Positions 34,562-44,716 are shown, numbered from the stretch's first letter. The stretch: DNA of 64,000 nt from Alloascoidea africana (GCA_030581615.1 JAKTTT010000020.1:267555-331554); one strand, 5' to 3'. Numbers and translations are program-made. The notes: generated by a model from the letters alone, not told the origin.

Positions 34562-36144
34562 ATGGTACGTGCACCGTAATATACTGAGTCTTGTTTCTGC
34601 TGTGCCCGCCTTGGCCGTGCTCTTGGCCATGTTCTAGTGCTGTTCTGCGATCCAGTTGCAGAGCCAGAGCAGGAGCAAGAGCAAGAGCAAGAGCAAGCGA
34701 GATCAGGTTCAGGATCAGGATCAGGATCAGAAAAAATTTTCCATTTACTAACACACTCTCACGCAAACAGGGAAAAGAAAAGACTCACGTTAACGTCGTT
34801 GTCATTGGACACGTCGACTCTGGTAAATCCACAACCACCGGCCACTTGATCTACAAGTGCGGTGGTATCGACAAGAGAACCATTGAAAAGTTTGAGAAGG
34901 AGGCTGCCGAGCTCGGAAAGGGTTCCTTCAAATACGCCTGGGTTCTTGACAAGCTCAAGGCCGAGCGTGAGCGTGGTATCACCATTGATATTGCTCTGTG
35001 GAAATTCGAGACCCCCAAGTACCAGGTCACCGTCATTGATGCCCCCGGTCATCGTGATTTCATCAAGAATATGATCACTGGTACCTCCCAGGCCGATTGT
35101 GCCATTCTCATCATTGCCGGTGGTGTCGGTGAATTCGAGGCTGGTATCTCCAAGGACGGTCAGACCCGTGAGCACGCTCTTCTCGCTTTCACCCTGGGTG
35201 TCAAGCAGTTGATCGTTGCTGTCAACAAGATGGACTCTGTCAAATGGTCCGAGGCTCGTTTCAATGAAATCCAGAAGGAAGTCTCCAACTTTATCAAGAA
35301 GGTTGGTTTCAACCCCAAGACTGTTCCTTTCGTCCCCATCTCTGGATGGAACGGTGACAATATGATTGAGGCCTCCACAAACTGCCCATGGTACAAGGGC
35401 TGGACCAAGGAGACCAAAGCCGGTTCTTACAAGGGTAAGACCTTGTTGGAGGCCATTGATGCCATTGAGCCTCCTTCCCGTCCCGTTGAGAAGCCCCTCC
35501 GTCTTCCTCTCCAGGATGTCTACAAGATTGGCGGTATCGGAACTGTGCCCGTCGGTCGTGTCGAGACCGGTGTCATCAAGGCCGGCCAGGTTGTCACTTT
35601 TGCTCCCGCTGGTGTCACCACCGAAGTCAAGTCCGTCGAAATGCATCACGAACAATTGGTTGAAGGTGTCCCCGGAGACAATGTCGGTTTCAATGTCAAG
35701 AACGTTTCCGTCAAGGAAATCAGACGTGGTAACGTCTGTGGTGATGCCAAGAACGATCCTCCCAAGGGATGTGAATCTTTCAATGCCCAGGTTATCGTTT
35801 TGAACCATCCTGGTCAGATCTCGGCCGGTTACGCTCCAGTTTTGGACTGCCATACCGCCCACATTGCTTGCAAGTTCGACACTCTTTTGGAGAAGATTGA
35901 CCGTCGTACCGGTAAGAAGATGGAGGACAACCCCAAGTTTGTCAAGTCTGGTGATGCTGCCATTGTCAAGATGGTTCCTTCCAAGCCCATGTGTGTCGAA
36001 GCTTTCACTGACTACCCACCTCTCGGACGTTTCGCCGTCCGTGACATGAGACAGACCGTGGCCGTCGGTGTCATCAAGGCGGTCGAGAAGGTCGACAAGG
36101 CCGGAAAGGTCACCAAGGCTGCCCAAAAAGCAGGCAAGAAATAA
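34562..36144 (+). CDS. TEF1: Translation elongation factor 1-alpha (eEF1A)
   Basis: GTPase that delivers aminoacyl-tRNA to the ribosome. Exon 1 is just the ATG (34562-34564); the intron 34565-34770 (GTACGT..AACAG, branch ACTAAC) separates it from exon 2 (34771-36144). The joined protein is 458 aa, as in other yeasts, and begins [21 protein letters not shown] motifs [14 protein letters not shown] and NKMD are intact. Codon use is strongly biased to C-ending and preferred codons, as expected for a very highly expressed gene. The leader intron holds hexamer repeats (GAGCAA, TCAGGA) at about 34661-34730. Upstream, GATTGG (reverse CCAAT) and TTAAATATTT lie within 120 bp of the start. Confidence 0.97.
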
Positions 36145-36442
36145 TTGATCCTGTAGTAGCAGACCTCCCCGGATTGTATACTTTTTATACCTATTTAATT
36201 TGACTCTACTAGTATCTGTTAACAATCCCTCCAGTAAACCCACACCCGTACACCCCTCCCACTTTGTATTACATTTTCACTCGGTGGCACCCTTCTCCGG
36301 AACGTTTTCGCTATCTTCATCTTCACCCACCAGGTAGGGCTTCGTCCACACGAGAAGCACTCACTCAGTCTGCTCACGCTAGATATCCTTATCTTCTGTG
36401 GCTATATATATAAACACACACACACACACAAATCTACTGATC
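36145..36442. promoter_or_regulatory. YPT7 promoter / TEF1 3' region
   Basis: 298 bp. A plus-strand exact match to the Rap1 consensus is at 36242-36254. A TATATATATAAA box is at about 36401-36412, followed by a (CA)n microsatellite to about 36430, directly before the YPT7 ATG. Confidence 0.45.
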
Positions 36443-37069
36443 ATGACAGGAGGAAGGAAAAAAACATTGCTAAAGGTCATCATCCTTGGTGACTCTGGTG
36501 TCGGCAAAACCTCTCTGATGCAACAGTTTGTGAATCAAAAGTTTTCCCCCCAATACAAGGCAACAATCGGTGCTGATTTCTTGTCCAAAGATGTCGAAGT
36601 CGATGACAGATCCGTGACTCTACAAGTATGGGATACGGCGGGGCAAGAACGATTCCAATCTCTAGGTGTTGCCTTTTATCGTGGTGCTGATTGTTGTGTC
36701 CTTGTATACGACGTTAATAATGAAAAATCTTTTGAGTCCTTGACAAGTTGGAGAGATGAGTTTTTAGTCCAATCAAACCCCAGAAATCCAGAAAGTTTCC
36801 CCTTTGTTGTTCTAGGTAATAAGATTGATATTGTTGAAAGCAAAAGAGTAATTAGTCCAAAACGTGCACAAACTTTTTGTTCGCAATTTGGTGAAGGTGG
36901 CGTACCCTATTTCGAAACAAGTGCTAAAGAGGATGTTAATGTTGCACAGGCTTTTGAAATAATTGCAAGAAATGCCCTGGCTCAAGAAGAAAGTGAGGAT
37001 TATAGTGATGTTTATTCAGATGCGATAAATATTCATATGGAAACTGATAACACCGGTTGTGCCTGTTGA
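36443..37069 (+). CDS. YPT7: Ypt7/Rab7 small GTPase
   Basis: Rab7-family GTPase for late endosome/vacuole fusion and HOPS recruitment. 208 aa, the same length as S. cerevisiae Ypt7. [11 protein letters not shown] (P-loop), switch [19 protein letters not shown] (switch II), GNKID and ETSAK motifs are intact. It ends in a CAC prenylation signal. The ATG at 36443 is the family start; the frame upstream has no credible N-terminal extension. No intron. Confidence 0.96.
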   Translation: MTGGRKKTLLKVIILGDSGVGKTSLMQQFVNQKFSPQYKATIGADFLSKDVEVDDRSVTLQVWDTAGQERFQSLGVAFYRGADCCVLVYDVNNEKSFESLTSWRDEFLVQSNPRNPESFPFVVLGNKIDIVESKRVISPKRAQTFCSQFGEGGVPYFETSAKEDVNVAQAFEIIARNALAQEESEDYSDVYSDAINIHMETDNTGCAC

Positions 37070-39278
37070 AGTTTGTTTCCAAACTTGTTTGTTTTTTTTC
37101 TTTATTGTCTCTTGTTAAAGTGTCTGCGATATTCCCAATGTTGTTGCTGAACCCAGAAGGAGGAAAAGACAACATACTTTTTTTTGTTTGTTTTTATCAG
37201 TTTTTTTCCTCCTTCATGTATGTGGCATTAATTTGCATGGCTCTACCAGATTTCATATATCCTATCACACACACATTATCTCTCTCTCTCTCTCTCTCTA
37301 TCTCTTCTATTAGTAAATACATACGGTTTTAACATGCCTAGCCCATACTAGTATTCAGCTATATCAATTATATATATTTTTTTTATCTGCAAGTCTTTGT
37401 TGAGATGAAATCTATGATAAATTCACTTAGTTTTTTATGTGTTGTTTTTGAATCTATTTTTTTTATAACTTGGAGATATAGACAGAATTGAAATTTGGTT
37501 GTGAAGAATGATCAGATTATACGTGTTATGAAACAATAGAAACTGATAATTTTAAAAAGTTTGGTGTGTATCTGATAGATGATACCTTTTATCATAGATA
37601 GTACTGTTGAGGGGGGAGATTCTTAAAGGTGATCTCATTAAACGTGATTTCTAGATAGCCTCTTTTGGGGTCAGGGTCCATCTCCACCTTTTGTCACAAG
37701 CTTTTAATATTTGAAACCGAAAACCTCTTTGGCTCGGGATATAATTCTTTTTGAATGCTTATTCAAGTCTAATACTTGACAGGATCTTAAATGACTAAAA
37801 TGGCAAACTTATTCATGATCTTTGGTTTCTATGTAATCGGTGTAGATATATATGCCAAAAACACAAATACTTGTCCAATTTGTAAGTTTTAACAAAATCA
37901 AGAGGGTCAAAGCGTACCTGGCTGTTCCACTGGTCTCCAAAGTACTATAAACCAACAGCTATGGAAGTTCACTTGATTCCTTTTAATCCTGTAATGAAAC
38001 ATATTCTGAAGAACTGGCATTGTGAATGTCATCTAGCGAAATAATTGACGGTTTATATCACTCACTATAAAACATACAACCAATTAAACTGTAATAGAGG
38101 TTGAGTCTTACTCCTGAGAGCGTTTTGTAAGTTTTTCTTCTCACATTCCATGGCCCACAGGTCTACAATAAACAGTACTCATTCCAAGTCTATTTGTGTC
38201 TGCTTCAAGTCAGAGTTGGTGTTAAGCGCCCAAGGCACAGGATTTAAACTGATAAAAGTTTCTATGTAGGTTGGGAATTAACTTCTATCGGCATCAATGT
38301 GAAGATGTTGTTTCACCCAAAATAGCTTATTCGAGTTTGAAACAAATTTAGGAAGGAAACAGTTAGCCTTTGCATTTGTTCAAACCAGATACAAGTATTA
38401 TTACCGCTCTGAGTTAAAAAAAAATGCCCCTACTCGTCCTTTGTATCAATAATTAACCTAAACTTAAGAGAGAACAAGGGATCCTTTTTGTGTGATGACC
38501 TTCCACAACTTGACCTCACCATCTCGTTTAAAACGTCATTTCTCCATTTATGGTCAAAACAAAAAGACCAAATAATCTCTGCTTTTCGCGGCTATCCAAT
38601 TAGCTCCAAATCTCGGTATTTTTTGAAGGTTTTCTCTTATCTAAATCAGTTGAATTGTATAGGCGCTGAAGCAGATGCTCCAGCCGATTTAAAGAACTTA
38701 GCTTTAGTAAAAAGGTTTTTTGTTTGAGCATTTCCCCCTCTCTGATCTATTTCCTGCTCGCGCTAGGAAGCGCTGGAAAGCGAGTCTAAAACAAATTAAT
38801 CAGATTTTACAAAAAATGCTCAATATTCCAGTAAGGTTCTCAAAGAGGTGGCACCCTTGTTTGGGCGGTTACAAAGGCAACGCGAACATTATTAGCATAC
38901 CATATAGAAATAGAGTTGTTAAGTTATTTCAAGTGTTTCTTGTTTCCAAAATGAATAATCCTTATTGATTACAAAGTTGTTAAGTTTTAAGGGTCCAAGT
39001 TGACATGTCCCATTTAGGAATCAATAGGAAAAACAAGCGTTTTGCTTTTCCTTAACCAAACTTAATTCATCGTGTGTTTCTTTGATGCTCATCACTCCTA
39101 AGAAAACACAATTCAGAGGAAAGAAAAGACTAATCAAAAAAGGGCAAATTTTTTTAGTAATAAAGGTCTTGGAATTGATTCATCAAGAGCTCCAAATGTC
39201 TATAAGTAGAGGGGCCCCCCCCTCTATTCAATCCTCATACTGACACACTACTTTCATTTTTTTACAACTAACTTTACA
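37070..39278. other. AT-rich intergenic, no recognisable gene
   Basis: 2.2 kb. It contains a (CT)n microsatellite at about 37279-37301 and a weak inverted repeat ATGATA..TATCAT at about 37580-37600. Two adjacent plus-strand frames (38488-38727 and 38720-38968) have basic residues but no family signature; they could be one decayed gene split by a frameshift. A TATAAG box at 39201 belongs to the next gene. Confidence 0.4.
39207..39226 (+). repeat. Short GC hairpin in probable 5' UTR
   Basis: TAGAGGGG, a four-C loop and CCCCTCTA form a perfect 8 bp inverted repeat. It begins within the TATAAGTAGA box and ends 52 bp before the ATG of the 306-residue protein gene, in otherwise AT-rich DNA. Confidence 0.5.
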
Positions 39279-40199
39279 ATGTTTTGTCCATCTGTTAAAT
39301 CTTCCGAACCCTCTGAGGTTAATTCTCTTTTTTCTGAGAATAGCAACCAAGATTTTTCCGTGTCTGAACTATCCCTCGTTGAAGATGAACAACATAATTC
39401 AGAAGATGACAACGAATTTTTTTGGAATGTGCAAGGAGTAATAGGACAAATAACTACAAACTTAGCGAACGAGGATTGGGGGGTATTTGAACAAATGAGA
39501 AATGATCACGACCAGCATCGCGCTGTAACTCTTTTTGCTGGTTATCTTATTACCAGGTACGAGAGAGAGCTCTTTGAATCTGCCCCCAACACTCCTAGAC
39601 AGCGATTGCTACCAACACTCCAGGGAATGTTGGAGGTGGAGGTGAATATACTTCAAGATGTAATGTTTTACCAAGAGGAAAGGCCCGAAGCTCCATCATC
39701 TCCCCTTGAGGAAGACACCCAAATTGAATCCATTTACCATGAGGAAGAGTCCGAAGCTGCATCATTTCACGTTGAGGAAGAGTCCGGAATTGAAATGTTT
39801 TTCGATGAGGATTATTTCGAAACTGATTCATTTTACCATGAGGAAGAGTCCGAAACTGAATCATTTTACCATGAGGAAGAGTCCGAAACTGACTCAAGTT
39901 TTTCTTTTGGAGAAGGCAGACGTTTGGTTTCACCTGCCGCGATGGAGATGCTTCAAAGCCTTGTCCAAGAAATACCAGATGACATTTGGAGTCAATACAG
40001 TGATTTGGCGTTCTACTATGGAATGCATGAAGGAGTAACGCGCTTCATTACAATTGTTACGGAATTGTACGTAGAAGAACTTCAAGTGTTTTTTCCAAAC
40101 CCTACAATAAGTCACCGCGAAGCATGCAACGTTTATGAAGCGTTAAAGTATTGCCTGGAAAGACAATTTTTTGAGCGACTTTTCGCAAGATCACATTAA
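39279..40199 (+). CDS. Lineage-specific acidic protein with internal duplicated domain and repeats
   Basis: 306 aa, family not recognised. Layout: an acidic Ser/Glu N-terminus (1-46); a helical domain A (about 47-128, containing NEDWGVFEQM..HRAVTLFAGYL); about five imperfect 11-residue repeats of the type SFYHEEESETE (150-206); then domain B (about 220-302, DDIWSQYSDL..HEGVTRFITIV). Domains A and B share a pattern (W-x-x-(F/Y), H-x-x-VT-x-F, Y-x-x-EL), suggesting an old internal duplication. A TATAAG box (39201-39206) and a GC hairpin in the probable 5' UTR (39207-39226) precede it. It sits in a transposon-rich island, but the frame is intact, so it is probably expressed. Confidence 0.6.
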   Translation: MFCPSVKSSEPSEVNSLFSENSNQDFSVSELSLVEDEQHNSEDDNEFFWNVQGVIGQITTNLANEDWGVFEQMRNDHDQHRAVTLFAGYLITRYERELFESAPNTPRQRLLPTLQGMLEVEVNILQDVMFYQEERPEAPSSPLEEDTQIESIYHEEESEAASFHVEEESGIEMFFDEDYFETDSFYHEEESETESFYHEEESETDSSFSFGEGRRLVSPAAMEMLQSLVQEIPDDIWSQYSDLAFYYGMHEGVTRFITIVTELYVEELQVFFPNPTISHREACNVYEALKYCLERQFFERLFARSH

Positions 40200-41555
40200 A
40201 AGATAAATTCGAAATGTAACCTTCATAGTTCTGTGTTATTGCATCTTTTAAGTTGAAATGCCAGCACAGGAGGATTCTTGGTGATTTTTAGTTTTGTGAT
40301 ACAACCAAAAAAGCGCTCCCCCATTATCCCAATATACACCATTTTCTAAAACCATCAAATCTACCACCTTTTTCTTTAACTTGACAAGCACAATAGTTCC
40401 ATTTGGGAATGCGCAAACAGATCAAGCATGCCAAATGCGTACAGGTCAATAATTTCATTTTCGGAGGATACATTTTATACAAATGAGGAATAAACGATGG
40501 AATGTTCAAAGGTACACAGAGAAAAAAAGAGCAGGAGCTCATATGTGTTGTAATTGCCTTTTTTTTGTGTTTTTTTAGAGCAAGAGCTCATACTTATTGC
40601 AATTGCCTTTTGTTGTTTTTGTTAGAGCAGGAGCTCATATATTTTGTAATTTCTTTTTGATGTTTTATGGATCAAAATTTCATTTTATTAATATACTGCT
40701 TTTTACGTGTCTAAAAATCTTGACAAGTAGAATCAGAATTGTAGTTTGTCAAGAACCACAGTGCCGCAAAGTCGGCAACGAGATGCGTACAGTGACTTCC
40801 AAAACTGAGTTCATAATTTTTAAAAAAACTTTTGAACAACCACCACTTCTCCATCTATCTACACATTTACTTCTTACTGTTTGAAGAGTTTGGTGAGTGT
40901 AGTGTAACACATGGCTGGAATCATTAAGCTCTGGGTTTTGTGTGTGTGTGGATTGAGAGGAATTTTTTTTTTTTGAAGACGGACTGAGTATTGTTGCAGG
41001 TTAAAAGACAGTAAATAAAATCTACATTTCATTCACTATGTTTTTGAGCTAATGATATTCTCTAGTATTTCTTAGATGATTTAGTCAAGCAGGTGTATAA
41101 CAAAATGATTTTATATGGTAAGCATAAGGCCAGTTCTCACATTGATAAAGAATGAAGCCATAATTAGTCTTAAAAAATGCCAAATCTCAAGAGAAGTGTC
41201 CTCTAAAATAGAGCTGTCACAGTAAGCTATGTCTAAGACTAGGTGGAAATCAGTTTTGGAGATAACAGCCGAAAGGGTGGACCACTAAAACTTTCCTCAA
41301 CGGAACTGCAACTTATGATAAGACTTATCTCATCTCAAAAGGTAGACAACGCTGAAAAAATTCAATTTTTTTTGCACAAATATGATCAATAAACATGTCT
41401 CTATGTAATCAGCCGGAAGAGAGTTTAAGCGCCATAGTGTTAAGCTCAGCACAAAGCTACAAAATCATCGATCACACCGAGACATCATAGGACTAGATTA
41501 GTTTTTGCGCAATCCTAAAAATGCTGGACTCTCGACGACTGGAAATAAGTTATTT
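40200..41555. other. AT-rich intergenic with a short tandem repeat
   Basis: About 1.35 kb with no credible gene. It contains three tandem ~48 bp repeats (listed separately). The rest is AT-rich with short homopolymer runs. Confidence 0.35.
40528..40667. repeat. Three tandem ~48 bp repeats
   Basis: Units begin at 40528, 40577 and 40624, each with AGAGCARGAGCTCATA followed by a T-rich part containing TTGYAATTGCC or a variant. Each unit holds the palindrome GAGCTC. Spacing is 49 and 47 bp. Confidence 0.75.
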
Positions 41556-41559
41556 TGTC

Positions 41560-41990
41560 ATAAAAGGGCTAAGTTTATAGTTTACGGTTAAAGGGGATAG
41601 TAGGCTTAGAAGAGACAACTGACTGAAGAACTGGTCCACAAAACGGTGACAGATAGCAACTTTTTTGCATTGACATGGGTCGCTATCTTCATGGGCTTCG
41701 TTACAAGAATAATGGCAATAGGGTAGCTGGTACTTAGTACGTCAAATTTTAGAGCAAATGCTTCTTGATTCATTGGTGAAAAAATGAAAACAAGTAGAAA
41801 ATGCAGTGCTCCAGCAAGATAAAAATCCTAAGCACACAACCGCCAATGCTAAGAACAGGCTTGAAACGCATCATATCAGGGCTTTAGCATGACTTTTCAA
41901 TTTCAAGATTTGGTGGTTGTTTAAAAATTATGGACTCACCGTTCACTTTAAAACTCATGTGAGGGTAACCCTATCTTTATTTAAGGAACA
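41560..41990 (+). pseudogene. Tc1/mariner-type transposase relic
   Basis: At about 41755-41885 a plus-strand frame reads VRQILEQMLLDSL, a stop, then VENAVLQQDKNPKHTTANAK and RLETHHI. This is the region around the second catalytic Asp of Tc1-like transposases (QQDNDPKHT type). Immediately upstream, in other frames, WVAIFMGFVTRIM resembles the VWG-x-I-x-x-x-G segment of the same domain. Stops and frame changes show it is long dead. No terminal repeats were found. Confidence 0.6.
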
Positions 41991-42132
41991 GGCTTTGTAA
42001 CACGACTAGGGGCTTGGTCTTTCTGCTGGCGCTCCCCTGCCCTAGCACTCCCACGCGAACTTTCTAACTGAACGTGTTGCCATCCCACAGCCAAATGATC
42101 AGCATCCAGGTTATCACAAATCTATAAAACAG

Positions 42133-43475
42133 TCTCCATTCTCCCATGTCTTCATTTTTTTTTTATAAAACATGACAGTGAATAAAACAAATCTCTTTGC
42201 AGAATTGCCTCTATTTTGCATCTTCTTTCTCCTTGAGGCGCTATATATAAATTTATTGAGGCCCAAGTTGCAATGAGTTCATCGGTTTTTTCACTCTCTG
42301 CCATCAGTGATTCTGACTCATCGTCAGAAATGGTGCCCGTCTGGGTGGCGTCTCCATACACTCTAAACACAAATTCAGGGTATGGAGAGGGAATCTGTGA
42401 GAGTAATCCTTTTTTTCAACAAGAATCAATGCCTTCTTGGTACAACGAGATTTCAGCACCGGCGGACACTACCACAGACTCATATGTTCCACCAGAGGAT
42501 CTTGATTTGAATCGTTTTAACCAAGATATTTTTTTCGGTTTGAATCCCGAAATCATGGTAGCCCCAGACCCCGTTCCTACCCCCGTTCCTACCAATTCGG
42601 TTTTTACAACAGTAATTCCAGAGTTTAACCAGAGTGGCAACTTCATCTTTGAAAAGCAAGACTTGTTGCATCATTTTTGCAGATATGCTGGTATATACTG
42701 GGTTCACGGCATTTTCCCTTGGTTCAAAACTGCTTCTAAAGAGTTGGAGATCAAAGAAAACATGTGTTTTAGAACATTGGATCATTTGCATTTTACACTT
42801 TATTTGCATTTCAGTGGGAAGTGGTCAATTGATATCAAAAAAATGAAAAGTCAAGGGATCAGAGAACATTCATCTTCTGCTAAAATAGCTTTCTCTTGTA
42901 AGAAATGCAATCACAAAGTGGCGACTGCTCGTATTATTTGTGATGAACATGGGAAAGAATTCTGGAAGATTACCTCTTTTGACCGTCATAAAGTTTGTAA
43001 AAACCACATGAGTGGAGCTTACAAGATTGATCATGCACACACCGACAGTTTCATTAAATTAATCCATAAGACTTTTGACTTGAAAGGTGATTCACTACTC
43101 AAAGAAGGAATTGAACTTTTATATGAGCTTCGAAAATCTACAAAGAACGTCAACGATGAAGGTACTCAAGAGAAATTGAAGAGAAGAGTCTCCAAGAGTA
43201 TTAGAAAGTTTAGATATCTTTAAGCTTCTCCTTTAACTTTACTTTTGCTTCCTAGATTTAAGTCAATAGGTTTGAGACTAGTAACTGCATAGATGGCCTT
43301 TCGTTTAACCCTTTTATTAAAATAAGTAAAAGATTTCACTTTTCCTTAATATTGGCAGATCGAGGGTGTTTACAGCCTTGCAAGAGATATAATAGGCGAT
43401 TTGCCGCACGGAGCAAAATGCCAGGGAAAGAACCTTAAAAAGCAGGGATGCATTGCATTTTTTTTCTACCAGGTA
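42133..43475. repeat. Duplicated segment, copy 1 (inverted relative to copy 2)
   Basis: This stretch, including the zinc-binding gene and about 140 bp upstream and 250 bp downstream, is repeated in inverted orientation at about 54552-55835. Similarity in the 3' half of the coding region is very high (only a few substitutions per 300 bp by eye). It ends at CTACCAGGTA, exactly where the pogo element begins in copy 1. The upstream limit is approximate. Confidence 0.75.
42273..43223 (+). CDS. Putative zinc-binding DNA-binding protein, paralogue 1
   Basis: 316 aa; not assigned to a named family. The N-terminal ~130 residues are Ser/Pro/Asp-rich with an activation-domain look. From about 130 a compact domain begins (FCRYAGIYWVHGIFPWFKTA). 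It contains CKKCNHKVATARIICDEHG, then FDRHKVCKNHMSG, a Cys/His arrangement reminiscent of the WRKY-GCM1/FAR1/Aft-type zinc fold of transcription factors and Mutator-type transposases. That link is inference. The C-terminus is basic (KLKRRVSKSIRKFRYL). A CTATATATAAA box lies 32 bp before the ATG. A near-identical, intact paralogue is at 54806-55720 on the other strand. Intact frames suggest both are functional or very recent. Confidence 0.7.
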   Translation: MSSSVFSLSAISDSDSSSEMVPVWVASPYTLNTNSGYGEGICESNPFFQQESMPSWYNEISAPADTTTDSYVPPEDLDLNRFNQDIFFGLNPEIMVAPDPVPTPVPTNSVFTTVIPEFNQSGNFIFEKQDLLHHFCRYAGIYWVHGIFPWFKTASKELEIKENMCFRTLDHLHFTLYLHFSGKWSIDIKKMKSQGIREHSSSAKIAFSCKKCNHKVATARIICDEHGKEFWKITSFDRHKVCKNHMSGAYKIDHAHTDSFIKLIHKTFDLKGDSLLKEGIELLYELRKSTKNVNDEGTQEKLKRRVSKSIRKFRYL

Positions 43476-44622
43476 ACGTAGTTGATATGCGAGCGGGCCA
43501 CTTAAGCGAGCGGACCACATTTCACAATTCTGCCAAACTCCTTACTTAATTATTAATTTTTTCTAACCACATAACATGTATTCAAATTCTAAAGAAGCCA
43601 ATTTCCTCCTTGCCATTTAGGCTATCAAACAAGACCCAAAACTTAGCATCCGGAAAGCAGCCCAGATCTGCTCTGTCAGTCGTACAACCCTAAGTGCCAG
43701 AATGAACGGACGACGCGCTCGCGCTGATATTCCTGCCAATTCGATGCGGTTGACCCTGCTAGAAGAGGAGACTCTAGTCAAGTTCATTCTTGACCTTGAT
43801 GCCCGTGGATTTTCTCCCCGGCTCTCTAGTGTTGAAGATATGGCCAATCTCCTGCTCGCAGAGCGTGAGGGCGGACGCGTCGGGAACTGGGCTATAAACT
43901 TCGTCAAGCGACAACCAGAGCTCAAGACACGCTTTAATAGCGCATATGACTACCAGAGGGCTCAATGCGAAGATCCAGACGCGATAGTCATATGGTTTCG
44001 GCTTGTGGCGAATATGAGAGCCAAGTATGGTGTTTGCTGATACGGATTTCTACAACTTGGGTCTCTTCGACACCACAGACCCTTCCACAAGCCGCTTCAC
44101 AGTCTGCCTACACCGAAGATCGAATTTCCCGACACCAGAGCAGCTCTCCAACATCAATTTATGAAGCTGTTGACAAGATTGCTAATGGAACTCAGTCTTT
44201 TATGGACCAGGTGGCCCTCCTGCGTGCTGAGAACAAGTCACTTCGCGAGGCTAATGAGAGACTTAGCAAGCGCCGAAGGGCTAAAAAGACACGCATACGG
44301 TAAGGGGGAGCCATTTTTGTAGGGGGAGGCCAAGACCTTATAGCCCAGAAGGAGTTTAATAAGCAGGTAGCTCATGAAACAAGGCAATCTGGTGATCGGT
44401 CGAGGCGAGATGCGGCGACTGTTCGGCGATGTCGTATTTGCAGGAAAGATGGTCATAATTTGCGGAGTTGTACAAAAGATGTAGAAATGTCTAGAGATTC
44501 AGATAAGGGTAATAGCGAGTAGATTTTTACTGTGGTTATGTTCTAATTGTCTGTTATATTAAGATAGGTAGTGGAAAGTGATTCGCTCGCATATGTGATT
44601 CGTTCGCATATAAAGTACGTTA
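43474..44622 (+). mobile_element. Pogo/Fot1-type deletion derivative, copy 1
   Basis: 1149 bp element bounded by 52 bp imperfect terminal inverted repeats: 43474-43525 (TAACGTAGTTGATATGCGAG..) and 44571-44622. Each ends in TA, consistent with TA target duplication of the Tc1/mariner superfamily. Each TIR holds two subterminal copies of a GCGARCG(G/A)-type motif. The interior keeps the N- and C-terminal ends of a pogo transposase and lacks its catalytic core, so it cannot move alone. A second copy with the same deletion is at 57093-58197. Confidence 0.8.
43576..44523 (+). pseudogene. Pogo/Fot1-type transposase, internally deleted and broken
   Basis: The ATG at 43576 opens a psq/CENP-B-type helix-turn-helix (IKQDPKLSIRKAAQICSVSR) and a CENPB-type second HTH. 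A TAG interrupts codon 15 (43618-43620). After MRAKYGV a +1 shift (near 44036) leads to TTWVSSTPQTLPQAASQSAY, the C-terminal part of Fot1-like proteins. This continues through a coiled stretch (RAENKSLREANERLSKRRRA) to a CCHC-like knuckle CRICRKDGHNLRSC. The DDE catalytic domain (about 200 residues) is missing between DTDFY and TTWV. Confidence 0.75.
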
Positions 44623-44716
44623 AACTATCTCAGAAAATACAGTGGTGACCCACCGTATATGTACTAAATCCCACGGCATTCTAATTGCATATAAAGGACT
44701 AAGGCAACTCAGAATA

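Noticed and set aside
34759-36243. 494-residue open frame antisense to TEF1
   Set aside because: Mirrors the strong codon bias of EF-1alpha; no family features and no independent promoter.
38488-38968. Two overlapping short plus-strand frames
   Set aside because: Could be one frameshifted relic, but no recognisable similarity; not enough to call a gene.
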